Positions 24,249 through 35,208 of a stretch of DNA of 64,000 nt are shown piece by piece. Below the pieces are notes generated by a model. The model had not been told where the DNA came from and did no database searches. It saw only the letters and a list, made by a program, of their open reading frames with translations. Source of the stretch: Diplodia intermedia (lineage: Eukaryota; Ascomycota; Dothideomycetes; Botryosphaeriales; Botryosphaeriaceae). Each line of letters begins with the position of its first letter. The first letter of the stretch is position 1. Location of the stretch: assembly GCA_021495925.1 (NCBI GenBank), contig JAKEKT010000063.1, forward strand, positions 169,766-233,765. The letters run 5' to 3'. Position numbers and translations under genes: made by a program.

Positions 24249-25094
24249 ATGGCCTTCCGACCGCTCCTCCGGCAGGTGAGCTCTCCTGCGCTCCCGCACC
24301 ATTGATCGTTTGCAAGCTCACCCCCCGCCAGCGCGCCGTCGTCCCTGCGACGTCCGCAGTCCTTGCCGCCGGCCTCTCGCTCTACCCGTTCCGCGACGTC
24401 CACGCCGAGGCTCCCCAGGCATCGCAAATCCAATTCGAGAGGGTACCGTCCGCCTGCCTCTGCCCGCTGCGCTCGGCTAACCTCCGCCCAGGACCTCCGC
24501 AAGCCCATCTACGACGACTTTGCCTCGGTGCCCGCTGAGCCCGTCAGCCCGCCCAAGGCCGCTCCCGCGCCGTCAACGCCCACCTACACGGACCGCCTAG
24601 CCGCTCAGGTTGCCCAGGCCCGTCTGTTTCTGCACGGTTATGCCGCCAAGTCCGAGGACAAGGTCAACGCGGGGCTGACCGAGGCGCTGCGTCTGGAGAA
24701 CTCATTCACAAGCACCGTCGCTTCGCTGGCCCCGCCCAAGGAGTCGGGCGAGAAGGTCATGCCCGGCGCCATCTACGTGCTCGTTTCGGCCATGGCCGGC
24801 AGCATCGTCACCCGCAACCGCAACATCCTGCTCCGCTCAACCGTGCCCGTCGCCGTCGGAATCGTCGCCTCGTGGGCTATCCTGCCCCTCACCACCCGGA
24901 ACGTTGGCGATCTCGTCTGGACCTACGAGGAGCGCTACCCCGTCATCGCCGAGAACCACCTCCGGGCCAAGGAGCGCGCCACCACATTCGTGCAGACGGG
25001 CATTGCGCACAGTAAGATGACGGCCGCCATGCTGGAGGAGAAGATCGGCGGTGCGAGGGAAGCCGTCGAGGACTGGGTGAGGAAAGGCAAATAA
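24249..25094 (+). CDS. MICOS subunit, MIC26/MIC27 (APOO) family
   Basis: Three exons, 24249-24275, 24332-24431 (approximate end) and from about 24490 to 25094, all in phase 0. Exon 1 encodes just nine residues (MAFRPLLRQ). The first part is a mitochondrial leader followed by a hydrophobic span (VLAAGLSLYPF). Then come DLRKPIYDDF, the family's conserved entry motif, and helices with AQVAQARLFLHGY. Two hydrophobic segments near the middle (VLVSAMAGSIVTRN; VAVGIVASWAILPL) would anchor it in the inner membrane. MIC26/27 proteins bind cardiolipin and help shape crista junctions. The internal splice donor is placed at AGG/GTACCG and the acceptor at CGCCCAG. The protein is about 235 residues, normal for the family. 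Confidence 0.82.
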
Positions 25095-25551
25095 ACAGAC
25101 AAAAGCGGTAGAATAATCCTATTTCAAGGGGCGAGACAGACAGCCAAAGACCCAGCTGGCATCCGTTGAGTGTTTCATTTGTTGCGCGCAGAAAAATCTT
25201 TTTGTTGGCGTAGTAGACCATGGGTGTTCTAGAACAGTGTACCATCAGCTAAATCTTCGTAAATACAGTTCTCGGAACATTCCCATTGCGAGCAGGCAAG
25301 TCCGTTCCACGTGCTTCAACTCGGCGAACATGGTCGCATCCCAGAAGAGATTCTCTTCAATACCACTTTTCTTACGTAGCCATTCGAATCCAAGATCCGG
25401 ACGAAGATGTTCTGTGACCTGCCATGGCACTGGCCAATCAAATACTAGCTGAATTAAGAACAGAAGTTGATAAAACTACACTTGAGCGAGCGTCAATTCC
25501 TTCATTAACACTCTTCTGGCCTTTGACGATTCAGTCTACATTCCCAGACGG
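25095..25551. other. Intergenic, convergent gap
   Basis: Between the 3' ends of the MICOS gene and the octapeptide-repeat gene. Nothing recognisable beyond untranslated sequence. Confidence 0.4.
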
Positions 25552-26481
25552 CTAGTCACCTCCACCCTCCGACGGCTGGTTACCTCCACCCTCCGACGGC
25601 TCGTTGCCTCCACCCTCCGACGGCTGTTCATCTACATTCCCCGGCGGCTGGTTACCTCCACCCTCTGACGGCTGGTTACTTCCACCCTCCGACGGCTGGT
25701 TACTTCCACCCTCCGACGGCTGGTTACTTCCACCCTCCGACGGCTGGTTACCTCCACCCTCTGACGGCTGGTTACTTCCACCCTCTGACGGCTGGTTACC
25801 TCCACCCTCTGACGGCTGGTTACTTCCATCACCCGGCGGCTGGTTACCTCCACCCTCCGCCGGCCGGTTCTCATATACATCCCCGGGAACCCGTCCCGAG
25901 TACTCCCCAGGCGAAGACGTTCGACGCAAGACGTGCCGCAATGAACGGGCGCGGTCCGTATGCGACCTTTCGACGGGCCTGAGGACCACGCGGGGCCGAG
26001 GGTTTGCGGCGTGCGCCTGAGAAGCAGCCGCCGCCCTCGCCGCCTGCACCTGCGCCGCCGCGGTCGCCAACGTCGCTTCCCAAGGCATATTCTCGCTGCC
26101 TCTGTCCTGGGCCTGCTCCAGCAGCATCGAAAGGCCCTCCATGAGCATCATGAGGACGGTGCGGCGTGTCGGGGCGTTGTGCCACGTCATGACGACTCTG
26201 GGTACGGCCGCGGTACCGTCGGGTGCGGGGTGATCGTACTGGAGGACTATTCCGGTGAAGGTGGTGACTTCTGCTCCTGTGTCTGGATTGGTTGTGTGAT
26301 TTTCTTCCATCTCGATTCTGTGGAGCGCGTGGAACGGGTAGAGGGCCATCAAGGACTCTGTGTTGTCAAGGTCAGCTTTTGTGGGACGGACTGTGCGGAT
26401 TGGATGGGAACCTTTGGTACCTATGATCAAGTTTTCTATCGCCGCTTGCAACTGTGCTTCGTCGTGCATGGATTGGGACAT
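25552..26481 (-). CDS. Hypothetical protein with octapeptide repeats
   Basis: One uninterrupted frame of 309 residues starting MSQSMHDEAQ. The N-terminal 170 residues look globular, with a helix near residues 105-125 (LMMLMEGLSMLLEQ) and an Ala-rich helix after it. The C-terminal third is about 12 copies of an eight-residue unit, NQPSEGGG or NQPSEGGS, with two variants (NQPPGDGS, NQPPGNVD). No signal peptide or membrane span is seen. I do not recognise a family. The repeat part is hydrophilic and probably disordered, and its DNA is a 24-base minisatellite likely to vary in length between strains. Confidence 0.6.
   Translation of the reverse strand: MSQSMHDEAQLQAAIENLIIGTKGSHPIRTVRPTKADLDNTESLMALYPFHALHRIEMEENHTTNPDTGAEVTTFTGIVLQYDHPAPDGTAAVPRVVMTWHNAPTRRTVLMMLMEGLSMLLEQAQDRGSENMPWEATLATAAAQVQAARAAAASQAHAANPRPRVVLRPVERSHTDRARSLRHVLRRTSSPGEYSGRVPGDVYENRPAEGGGNQPPGDGSNQPSEGGGNQPSEGGSNQPSEGGGNQPSEGGSNQPSEGGSNQPSEGGSNQPSEGGGNQPPGNVDEQPSEGGGNEPSEGGGNQPSEGGGD
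25555..25868 (-). repeat. 24-base coding minisatellite
   Basis: About 12-13 tandem copies of a 24-base unit encode the octapeptide repeat. Copies differ mainly at two third-position or synonymous sites (CTCC/TTCC and CCGA/CTGA on the plus strand), and the pattern of variants is shuffled along the array, which fits unequal exchange. Confidence 0.85.
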
Positions 26482-26960
26482 GGTGTTGGATAGCGATAGA
26501 GGATACCGTCGATGCTGTTGATGATGTTGATGCTGTTGATGATGTTGATGCCGATGATGATGATTTTTACAAGTGATCTAGATGCACCAGAGAGGAGGAT
26601 TTAAGAGCTCTGTTCGTCATTTCTTCAGCCTGGAAGAGGGAAGGTGGAATGCAGAAGGTGGGCGATGGCAGGCGCAAAGTGAAAGGTGAATGGGGGAAGA
26701 AGGTGCAAGGCCCAACCCGCGCTGCCTATCAAACCGACTGAGCACTAACTATTCAACATGCTACGGCAGGTTGAGCCCATCCGCACCTGTCTTTCAGAAG
26801 TACTGTTGAAGGGCAATCACGATTAAGGACAATGAGGTAAGAAAGAGGTTTTATTATGTGCGCGCTGTTGCTTTCCCAACGCTGAATTCCCATTCAAAAC
26901 TTTCTGTCTCCGTCTTTGAAATGCCGAACGCTTTCCCTTGCCGTGACGCAGTCGGAGGAC
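26482..26960. other. Intergenic with trinucleotide tract
   Basis: At about 26512-26562 there is an imperfect run of GAT/GTT triplets just upstream of the repeat-protein start codon, in its presumed 5' leader. The rest is unremarkable. Confidence 0.5.
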
Positions 26961-27389
26961 TTAATAAGTCGGGCGACCTAGGCGGCGGGTGTTGATGACA
27001 TGGACTCCGTTCTCAGTGTGAGCCAGGGTCATGGTGATGTTGAGCTCGCGTTCGGCGCGGTCCAGCAGCAGCCAGAGCGCGCCGCTGCGCTTGTTGTAAC
27101 GGGTGCGTAGGACAGTGACTGCCTCACGAGGGCCGGTGTGCTCGATCAGCTCGGCCATGTAGTCGTTGGGCTGCTCGTGGTTGGGAAGGCGGTACGTGAC
27201 CACGTCGAGGTAGTGGTTGCTACCAAGGAGGCTGCGACCGACGGCTAGAGACGGAGTAGAGTCAGCGACGGGCTCGTGGGAGGATGTGGGAGAGAAATTA
27301 CTGAGGATACGCTCGGTCAGCAGCTGCGCGGTGCTCAGTTCCTCCAACTGCTTGGCAGTGGACTCGGACAGCTCGGCAACGTCACCCAT
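26961..27389 (-). CDS. Small hypothetical protein
   Basis: A 142-residue frame beginning MGDVAELSESTAKQLEEL, read without introns. The first 35 residues form an amphipathic helix-like segment. The rest mixes strands and helices (ELNITMTLAHTENGVHVINTR). No signal peptide, membrane span or known motif is seen. An in-frame Met 16 codons upstream is possible but its residues look like leader sequence. A short intron around 27240-27250 cannot be excluded, because the region reads like a degenerate acceptor. Function unknown. Confidence 0.5.
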   Translation of the reverse strand: MGDVAELSESTAKQLEELSTAQLLTERILSNFSPTSSHEPVADSTPSLAVGRSLLGSNHYLDVVTYRLPNHEQPNDYMAELIEHTGPREAVTVLRTRYNKRSGALWLLLDRAERELNITMTLAHTENGVHVINTRRLGRPTY

Positions 27390-27469
27390 TGTCTCGTATG
27401 TGAGGTGAACCCGAAGGGTTAGGGTGCCGAGTTGCAAAAAATGCGATCTCCTAAAGGCTATTCAGGTTG

Positions 27470-28062
27470 TTAATAATTCTTTGCGTAGAAGTCTGATCTG
27501 CCTACATGGTGATTGGAGGTGGGCGAAGCTCTTTCGATTGAAGCTTGGGCGTAGGGGGTTTGGATTGGAGGAGCTGGCTGTTGGAGACGAAGCGGAAGGT
27601 CTTTAAGTAGTTGGACGGTTGCTCCGGTAGCCACCTGTCCAGCAGCATGTGACCAAAGGTGAGTTTGTATGTCAATCACTGTCTCTGACATGTTGGGAAG
27701 GACTCGGTAACAGTGAGGAGCCAGAGGCAAAGAGCAATAGGCGGCCAAACTCTCACTTGGTCATGGAACGCTTTGGAGGCATCGAAAGCAAACAAAGAGG
27801 TCAAATTAGGCATTGAAGCTTGACATGTCGTTAGTCGCTGGACCGCAACGAGTGAAAGCGCTGCGGCTATCCGTAGTAATCGCGTCTCTTTGAGTAGCGT
27901 TTCAATGTTCTCCAGAGGGGGAGTGCTGGAGTCGTGATAGGTGGTCGATGTCGTTTGCTTTGGTGTTGAGGTGAGGCGCTCGGACGTCCCGCCTGGAGCG
28001 GAAGTGAGGAGCGAAAGCGGCAACCACTTGTCTTGCTGCACCCCCAATGTCGCTCTTTCCAT
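27470..28062 (-). CDS. Possible two-exon hypothetical gene
   Basis: A Met at 28062 opens a frame of about 103 codons (MERATLGVQQDKW onward) that reaches a good donor, GTGAGA, after a Gln codon near 27755. A second open frame, ending at 27470 with SDFYAKNY, could be joined in phase 0 only by using a GAG acceptor at about 27683; the more usual CAG four bases earlier would stop translation at once. The splice is therefore doubtful. No motif is recognised. It may be a real short gene or chance open frames. Confidence 0.22.
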
Positions 28063-29157
28063 CCGTCCTCACCTCACCTCATCCATCAACCTACCTTCAT
28101 CCAACCCTTTTTCTTTTTATTTGGCAGAACCATCCGGCACTAGGAGCTTGCTGGCATGCTCCGGTCAAGCTCGACCGGGCGATTGTTCAACACCGCCACT
28201 CTGGCTCGTCCGGGCAGTGCTGTTACGCGTTCTTCCTGCGACGATCAAGCCGACACAATGGACCCTGGATGATTCTTGCCTTCTCCGCATTCGCTTCGGT
28301 TGGCTTTCCGTTCCCTGTTCTGCCACCGAACGGGGGACAGTTCCGTCCACGGGGCCAAGATCGTCTCGATAACTCGGCTGGCCCAAGCGGGTGAAGATCA
28401 TGCACGCCTTATAACTAAACTCCCGCAGCAGCCTGGGAAAGGGGATGCCATCAACCCGCTTGCTCCAGCGTTACGGTGCGGGATTCCTCGTGAGTGGTTT
28501 CTGCACTGTTCGGCTATCTATCAACCGAACATGGGAAAGGTGCTGAGATCGGCAGAGGAGCACCCCAACCCCTCCTGAATCCCTCACCACAGTCCCGTCC
28601 TTGGCTGCGCTCATCCATCAGGCAGTCACAGTGACCATGCGGAAGAGTCATGCGGCATCTGCTGCGGATTGACCAATCACACGGAGAGTCAAGCCCAACC
28701 CGCAAGCTCTTGACTGCGCCACAGGTGCATCCCTTCCCCACTGGTAGCCTAGCCCCTACGAGAGCGGTCCAAGTACGAACGCGCGCTTCTGGGCTGACCT
28801 CTATTCGCTTCAGCCACTGGTTATGGCGGACGTCTTCGTCTATCTGGCGGAGCGCCAACAACCAACAGGACCCTTCAGCCATGTGCATGCAGTGGTCTGT
28901 TTCCATTGTCTCAGAAAGGGGCCAAATTAAAGATACCCCACTCCATAGCAGATCTGAATACTTCGCTCGGGACAGCGCCGCAGCCCTGCATCCAAATCAG
29001 ACAATGCTGTTTCACGATATATCTGCTCACCCGCAGCCTTTCACCTGGCTCGCGACTTGCTGGTTTTCGTGATCGCGCCTGTCTCTCGTTGAATTTGCGC
29101 CTGTCTCTCGTTGAACTCGCGCCTGTCACTCTTTAAAACTTGTCTATCATTAAAATC
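28063..29157. other. Intergenic, secreted-protein promoter
   Basis: No gene is supported in this 1.1-kb stretch. Its right end carries three tandem copies of a short element directly before the secreted-protein gene, listed separately. Confidence 0.45.
29073..29138 (+). repeat. Triple direct repeat in promoter
   Basis: Three consecutive copies of a 21-23-base unit with core GCGCCTGTCTCTCGTTGAA; the third copy diverges (CACTCTTTAAAA). They end 20 bases before the start codon at 29158, so they lie in the core promoter or 5' leader. Confidence 0.75.
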
Positions 29158-31185
29158 ATGGCCTTCTCCAAGCCGTCTTTGCTGTCCTACGCCGTGTGGC
29201 TGCTGGCCTGTCTTCCCGATGGAGTCGTTTCCGCTCGGAGCGCGGCCTCAGCCCCGATGCTTGACTTGAAGGCAGCTACGAGGCGCTCCGATACTCTTCG
29301 AAGGAGCGACAAAATCAGAACCACTCCTTTCATCGATTTGCTCTACACGGATGGTGCGACTATCCGTCCCCCAGTGCAATTCATACTGATGTTTGTGTAG
29401 GCGACAACTCTGACAGCCAGAAGTCCGTCTTCTACTCGCGTGTCCAGGCCCAGTCGAGCAAGCAAGTCCTCGTGCTTGAGGATATTGAAGACCAGCTGAA
29501 CCATCTCGAATGCACGGGCTCAGGAATCGAGCTTGGGTTCCGCGGAGACGACGTTTTTGCTGATGCTGAGAATGTCATCTCGGGTTTGGAAGGCGGCTAT
29601 GTCGTTGCTTCCCACGCTGGATGCACTGACGAGGGCTCGCGTTCCGTCTTTCTGTAAGCTAGACGTTTCGTTTCCCGTGTTCGGCTGGCTTACAAGACAC
29701 AGGGTCGACGACGTGACGGCGGCTGAAGACAACAAGACCATCACCCTCGCGACGACGAAGCAGCAGTGGAAGCAAGCTTTCAGCCGCTTCAACATCGACT
29801 ACGGATACTCGCAGGAGCACCATGAGCTGCGCCGTCACCAGATGATGCGTCGGCAGGACACCACCACGCAGGCTGTTGCAACCAGCACCGCTACCCAGAC
29901 CGTGGTCTCTTCCACCTCCACCTCGGCCTTCTTGAGCCACCAGACCCTCATTCCTGCCGGAAACTCCTCTCAAGTCGCCGAGACTTCTGTCGCTCTCAAC
30001 CTGTTCCACGAAAGCGCCAACACGACCTTTTCGCTGCCCCCTGGATTCGCCATGACTCTTCCCAACCCCCACTTCATCATTGGCTGCAAGCACTGCAAGG
30101 TCACGGGCAACTTGAACCTGACGCAGGGTGGCTGGGAGCTTGACTGGCCCGACATGGACGAGATCACTGAGATGGACTCGGTCGCCGATGTCTTCAAGAT
30201 GGGCTTCGTCGAGCTTGCTCTGAACAACTTCTCTGCCTACATCGAGCTCCAGGCCACGCCGGCCGAGTCTGGTAGCTTGCAGATCCCGCTCTTCACTGCC
30301 CCGACCGCTGGCTTCAGGATCCCTGAACTCGGCAAGGCTGGTGTCATGTTCGAGCCTGCCCTTACTTTCAACTGGGCTCTTAGCGGTGGTGTTCAGATGT
30401 CCTACGGTTTCAACATGACCATCCCCCGCGCCATCGCCGCCCTGAACTTCACGGACCTCGAGTCGTCCACCGTTACCGGACTGTCGGTTCCCCAGCAGAC
30501 TCTTCTCCTCTAAAACCCACGCTAACCCCGTGAAACAGTGACAACTACAACCTCACCGCCATCCCCTTCCAAGCAAACGTCTCCGACATCGAACTGCAGC
30601 TGCACGTTTCCCTGCGCCCGCGCATCGAGCTCGCCTTCGGCCTCTTCGATGACGACCTCCTCGCCGAAGCCGGCACCTACCTCGACCTGCCCGTCGCCAA
30701 CGTCAACATCACCCAGCTTGCCTCGGCCCAGCACAACGCCAACTGCGAGTCCGTCGACACTCCCCCCGCCGACCAGGCCGAGTTCGACAAGAATTTTGCC
30801 AACCTCACCCACATCGCGGCCGGTGTCGATATCGGCGCCGGCGCCGACTTCCGCGTCCAGGCCCAGCTCCCCGTTGTGAAGGATCCTTCGTTCGTCACCT
30901 CCTGGAGCATCGCCAGCATGCCCGCGACGACCCTGCCGACGGCCTGCCTGGTGTACCAGAGCACGGGCGCGCCGGCCGGTGCCGCCTTCACCCCGGCGGC
31001 GACCAAGTTCGCGACGATGAAGCAGCAGGGTCAGGCCGGTGGACTCCTCGGCGGGGATGGAGAGAGTGGAAGCGAATCTTCCGGAGCAGGTAGGGTACTG
31101 TCACTTGTTGTTGTTCGTCTTTTGGAATGCTTGCTAACGAATGCTTTTTGCCGTGACAGAGCTGAACGTGACCATTTCGCTGTAA
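29158..31185 (+). CDS. Secreted protein of unknown function, 601 aa
   Basis: Five exons, 29158-29353, 29401-29653, 29703-30482, 30539-31089 and 31160-31185, all phase-consistent. A signal peptide is likely (LLSYAVWLLACLPDGVVSA). After it comes a domain with VFYSRVQAQSSKQVLVLED and HLECTGSGIELGF, then a Ser/Thr-rich linker (TTTQAVATSTATQTVVSSTST), then a beta-rich domain with several N-glycosylation sites (NTTF, NLTQ, NMTI). This two-domain layout resembles large extracellular proteins of plant-associated ascomycetes that carry uncharacterised DUF7029/DUF7223-type domains; I am not certain of that assignment. The last exon encodes only eight residues (LNVTISL region), so the C-terminus depends on one short splice. 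No GPI signal is evident. Confidence 0.75.
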
Positions 31186-33536
31186 AACTGACCTTTGGGT
31201 CGTTTTTTTACCTTCTTTGACATGCCTTTATTCGTTTCGAGAAGATGTTGGTGAATGCTCGAAGGTACTGGCCGCAGTGGCGGACTTGGGACATCAGGGT
31301 GCTCGAGAGCGCCTGTCTCATGCGTGTTTAGCTGGTTTCGCCGACTTTCGCATTTTCCAAAGGCCCATTGCAAGAACGGCGGCGGTCTTCCGCGCCGTGT
31401 GTTACGTGTGAGGGGGAGTAAGATTTGATGCCATTGGTAGTTGATACCCAAATGATGATTGACTGGGAGAGCACCTCCCACAGAGGGGAAACTGAGTATC
31501 ACAGCATCTGCATTTGAATATTTATGCTACTTTGTGAAGAACTGCTCACATGCCTCCCCGCCTCTGAACTTCTCGTGCATAGCCAACCAAGTCATACGCA
31601 AACCACAACACAGGGCTTACAGCGTGGGTCGATCATGGTCTCGGGATAGACACAACGGGCCACCAAAGAACTGAGCCTACCTGCACCATCACAGTAATTC
31701 GAATCTTCCTTTACATCTGGCGGATTCCTACGTATCAAAACCTACTAATGCGTAGCACATCGGCGCTCTCACATCGATTTGTTGCCACTACAGGGCAGTA
31801 CAGCCAGTCGAGCTCTTGCGCCACATCTTGCTTCGTTTCCACGAACAAAGTCGATCAACGAGAAGGTTGTGGCGCAGGAAGCATGTGGTGTTCAGATTGT
31901 CGGTTGCGGCGACCGTTCGTACCGTGGGTGGCGGCAACCGAGCGCCTTGGCTTGCTACCTGCTCGCCCACACACAGAGAGCGCAAAGACATGCTCTCCGG
32001 TCCCTTCGCTTGTAATCGATTCAGCTATGCAGGGTGTGTTTGTCGTGGCTTCGGAAGAGGGAAGCGGCGGATGATTATGTGCGGGCGGCAACGAAGATGG
32101 AGTGATGTGCGTGGTCCGAGGATGGCGGGCCGAACAAACGGTGGTGGTGTTGGGTTTGCTTTGCTGCCTGTCGGGTGGCCAGCACACAGCCGCTCGCGGG
32201 CGGAGAGTATCGTCGTGCAATCATTGTCTTCACGGTCGACCGCGGTGCTGGAGAAACCATAGGAAGGGCTGTGGACGGGCTGTGGCGGCGACAGCATCGG
32301 GTGGCGGGCGCGTGCGTGCGATGGTTGCGGTCGGGTCCACGATCGAAGGCGACACTGCGCTGGGGCGGCGGCGACGACACAGTCGAGGTCGGGGAATCTC
32401 TGTCATAGCTAGCTTATTGTATTAATCCCTACAGCTGGAAAGCGCCATAATCGACGCTGTTGTTACGATGCTCTGCGTTGTGTTGCTTCACGCTGGGCTG
32501 GCCGGGACCAGACCACTGTTGACGTTGCGCGACATGCATGGAAACGGCAGCGCGACGCGTCGAATATGCATCGAGCGGCGTCGAAACAATGAAAATCAGA
32601 ATCCTGGTTGGCATGAGATCAGCCAAAGGTCCAGAGACACAGAGGTCGCGGAGCGAGTACGCTTCTGGGAAGGTATCTTTCCTGTGAAGACGCGACAGCA
32701 AAAACTCTTACGACCGTCACCGTGGCAAGCGACGAACGGTGCAAGCTGTCCTTCTGCAAACACAGCATCTTCAGCCACAGCATCAGAGCGTGGAGCGCGA
32801 CAAGCATAGACCTCACCACTGGGAAGATGTTTTTGTCCCGGGTCCATCACAGCGACTGCGATCTTCTCTTCCTCACGGGCCCGCGCAAAGGCGAGCACAT
32901 CGCAACGAAAATGAAGACTGACTGAGCCAGGTAGGTTTCCAAATATTCCGTGCCGACCCGAAGGCCAACACAAGCGGTCAGTAGTTGTAGTTTTCAACTA
33001 GCAAAAACACGGCATCGGACGAATCCTCACTTGCACGCGTCAAGCCCATGCACTAAGACATTTGGTAGAAGAGGGTCGAGGGGGAGGCGGCTTTTTATAC
33101 CCCTTCGTGGAGCCTCTTCGGAAGATTGTTTGAGCGAACCACGGGACGTGCCCGCGCGGGTCCGGCGCTGCACGTGCCACCAAGGCTTAGGCCACCCGCG
33201 ACTAGCCCTATGTAACCGTGTCTATCTTCTCCAGGCAGCAGTGGACCGCACCGCTGCCTGGTACAGGGACTTGTTGGACCTGTGCAAACGTCAAGATTCT
33301 TCCTACTGAAGACACTGCTATTGCATGAGCTTGAGTCATCATACCCGCATTCGCACGGACTGAACCTGTTGCATATCATAAAATATTCTACACATCGAGC
33401 TGATCCAGAGTAGAGAACTCGAAACAGGAGCCGCCCAAACCAGCGCAACCATGCTAAAGAAAATGGGAAACAGAACACGCTTAGCAATCACGCAGCACGT
33501 CGACAAAGTAAAATTAAAAAACGAGCCGAACATCGC
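31186..33536. other. Gene-poor 2.3-kb stretch
   Basis: Open frames overlap on both strands between 31750 and 32425 and again at 32950-33310, but none has a motif, a signal peptide or convincing splice sites. The only structure I see is the inverted repeat at 33233-33263. Confidence 0.45.
33233..33263. repeat. Inverted repeat (hairpin)
   Basis: The arms CCAGGCAGC and GCTGCCTGG are exact inverted complements around a 13-base centre, which can itself add GTG/CAC pairing. No T-run follows, so a simple terminator is not indicated. Confidence 0.6.
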
Positions 33537-35208
33537 CTACGCCGCCTTCGCCTCCCTCAACCGCACCTTCACGCCGTCGCCCGGGCAGCTGGTCAGGGTC
33601 AAGCCGTGCAGCGTGCGGCCGTCCATGCCGAAGCCCTCGATCGAGTCGAAGCGCTGCAGCAGGCGCACGACGACGTAGCTCGCCTCGGTCAGGGCGAACT
33701 GCTGGCCGATGCAGATGCGCGGGCCGCCGTTGAAGGGCAGATACTCCCAGCCCACGCGCCGGGCCTCCCACCGCTCGGGGCGGAAGGCGGCGGCGTCGGG
33801 CCCCCACACGTCGGCGCGGCGCTGCATGACGTGCACGCTGTAGCCGACCTCCATGCCCTCGGCGACGAAGACGGGGCTGCGGCCGTCGGGCCCGCCGCCG
33901 AGCGGCAGCGTCGTGTCGACGGCGGCGCGGCGCGAGTTGAGCGGGACGACGGGCTGCAGCCGCAGCGTCTCGTTGAGCGCGTGCTGCAGGAAGGCGCAGC
34001 CCTTGAGCCGCGCGAAGCTGATGTCGCCCGCGTCGGCGGCCGCGTCGTCGTACGCCCCGAACTCGTCGACGACGACGCGGCGCAGCTTGGCGAACGTGGC
34101 CGGGTGCTGCGCCAGGAAGCGGAACAGCCACGACAGCAGCGACGCCGTCGTGTCGCGGCCCGCCAGCAGGATGTTGAGCAGCTGGTCGCGCAGGGCCAGC
34201 GGGTCGCGCGTCTGCGCCGCGAGCGCGTCGAGGAAGACGTACTTTTCCTTCCTGCCGCCGCCGGCGCCCTTCTCCCGCGACGCCTCGTCCTTGGAGAGGG
34301 CGAGCTGCACAAAGTAGTCGACAAAGGCGTGCACGTCGCGGCACTGCTTCTTGAAGTCGGCCGTGTGGGCGACCCAGTAGTTCTTGCCGAAGCGGCCGGC
34401 GCGGGCGAGGTGCCACTGGGCGCGGTCGAAGGCGAAGGCGAACATGCGCTCGTCGCGCTCGGGCGGCACGTCGCCGGCGCCCTTGGTGCCGCGGTAGTTG
34501 GGCAGGCTGGCGAGCTGGCTGTCGACGCTCTCGCCGAAGAGGAACTCGGTGGCCGAGTCGAGCGTGAGGCGGAAGAAGAGCACCTGGATGTCGGTGATGT
34601 CGGTCCAGCCCTCGGCGTTGACCGGCAGCGCCCGCATCATGTTCTGCACGTGCGTCTCCTCCAGCTGGAGGTCGCTGATCTGCTCGCGCGCGAATTGGGG
34701 CCGCAGGAGGGCGCGCGAGTGCTCCCACGCCTTGCCGTCCGAGGCAAACTAAAACACAAAGTTAGACCTCCCGCTGTCAACTCAGGTAACCACTCACAAT
34801 GCCATGGCCGAGCAGCGGCCGAAAGTTGCCATTCCTCCTCTCGCCCAGCTCAAAGTCCTTGAACTGCGTGGCCAGGATGGCCTGGATGTTGCGCGGCTCG
34901 ATGGTGAAAAAGCTCTCCTCGCCGGCGATGACGTGGCGCATGGTGGTGACGTGCCGGCCCTCGCGCGCGCTGATGGTCGCGATGCGCTCCTCGCTGTACT
35001 CGGGCATCCGCTTCTCCCTGTCCGCCCGCAGCAGCATTCGCACGGTGTGGATGCCCAGAACGTCCCATTTGCTGAATGCCGGCGCCGGCTTGCACCCCCG
35101 CTCGCGCGCCATGCGGGCCCGCCGCCGAGAGGTGGTGATGGCGGCGATGGCGCGGTAGAGGACGTAGGCGGCGATGGCCCAGAGGCCGAGGAAGGTCGTG
35201 GGCTTCAT
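33537..35208 (-). CDS. CYP52-like cytochrome P450
   Basis: Two exons, 35208-34798 and 34748-33537 (donor GTGAGT, acceptor TTTTAG), give 540 residues. An N-terminal anchor (FLGLWAIAAYVLYRAIAAI) places it on the ER. The C-helix region has WEHSRALLRPQF, the I-helix AGRDTTAS, the K-helix NETLRLQP, and the haem loop FNGGPRICIGQQFAL with the ligand Cys near 483. These match the CYP52/CYP539/CYP584 group that hydroxylates n-alkanes or fatty acids at the terminal carbon. The exact substrate is not readable. Third codon positions are extremely GC-rich, so the opposite strand also stays open. It is followed by intergenic DNA and the chitinase gene. Confidence 0.92.

Noticed and set aside
33606..34862. 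Long plus-strand open frame (over 400 codons) opposite the CYP52-like P450
   Set aside because: It is the shadow of very GC-rich codons on the other strand; the minus strand has all P450 motifs and the plus product has none.
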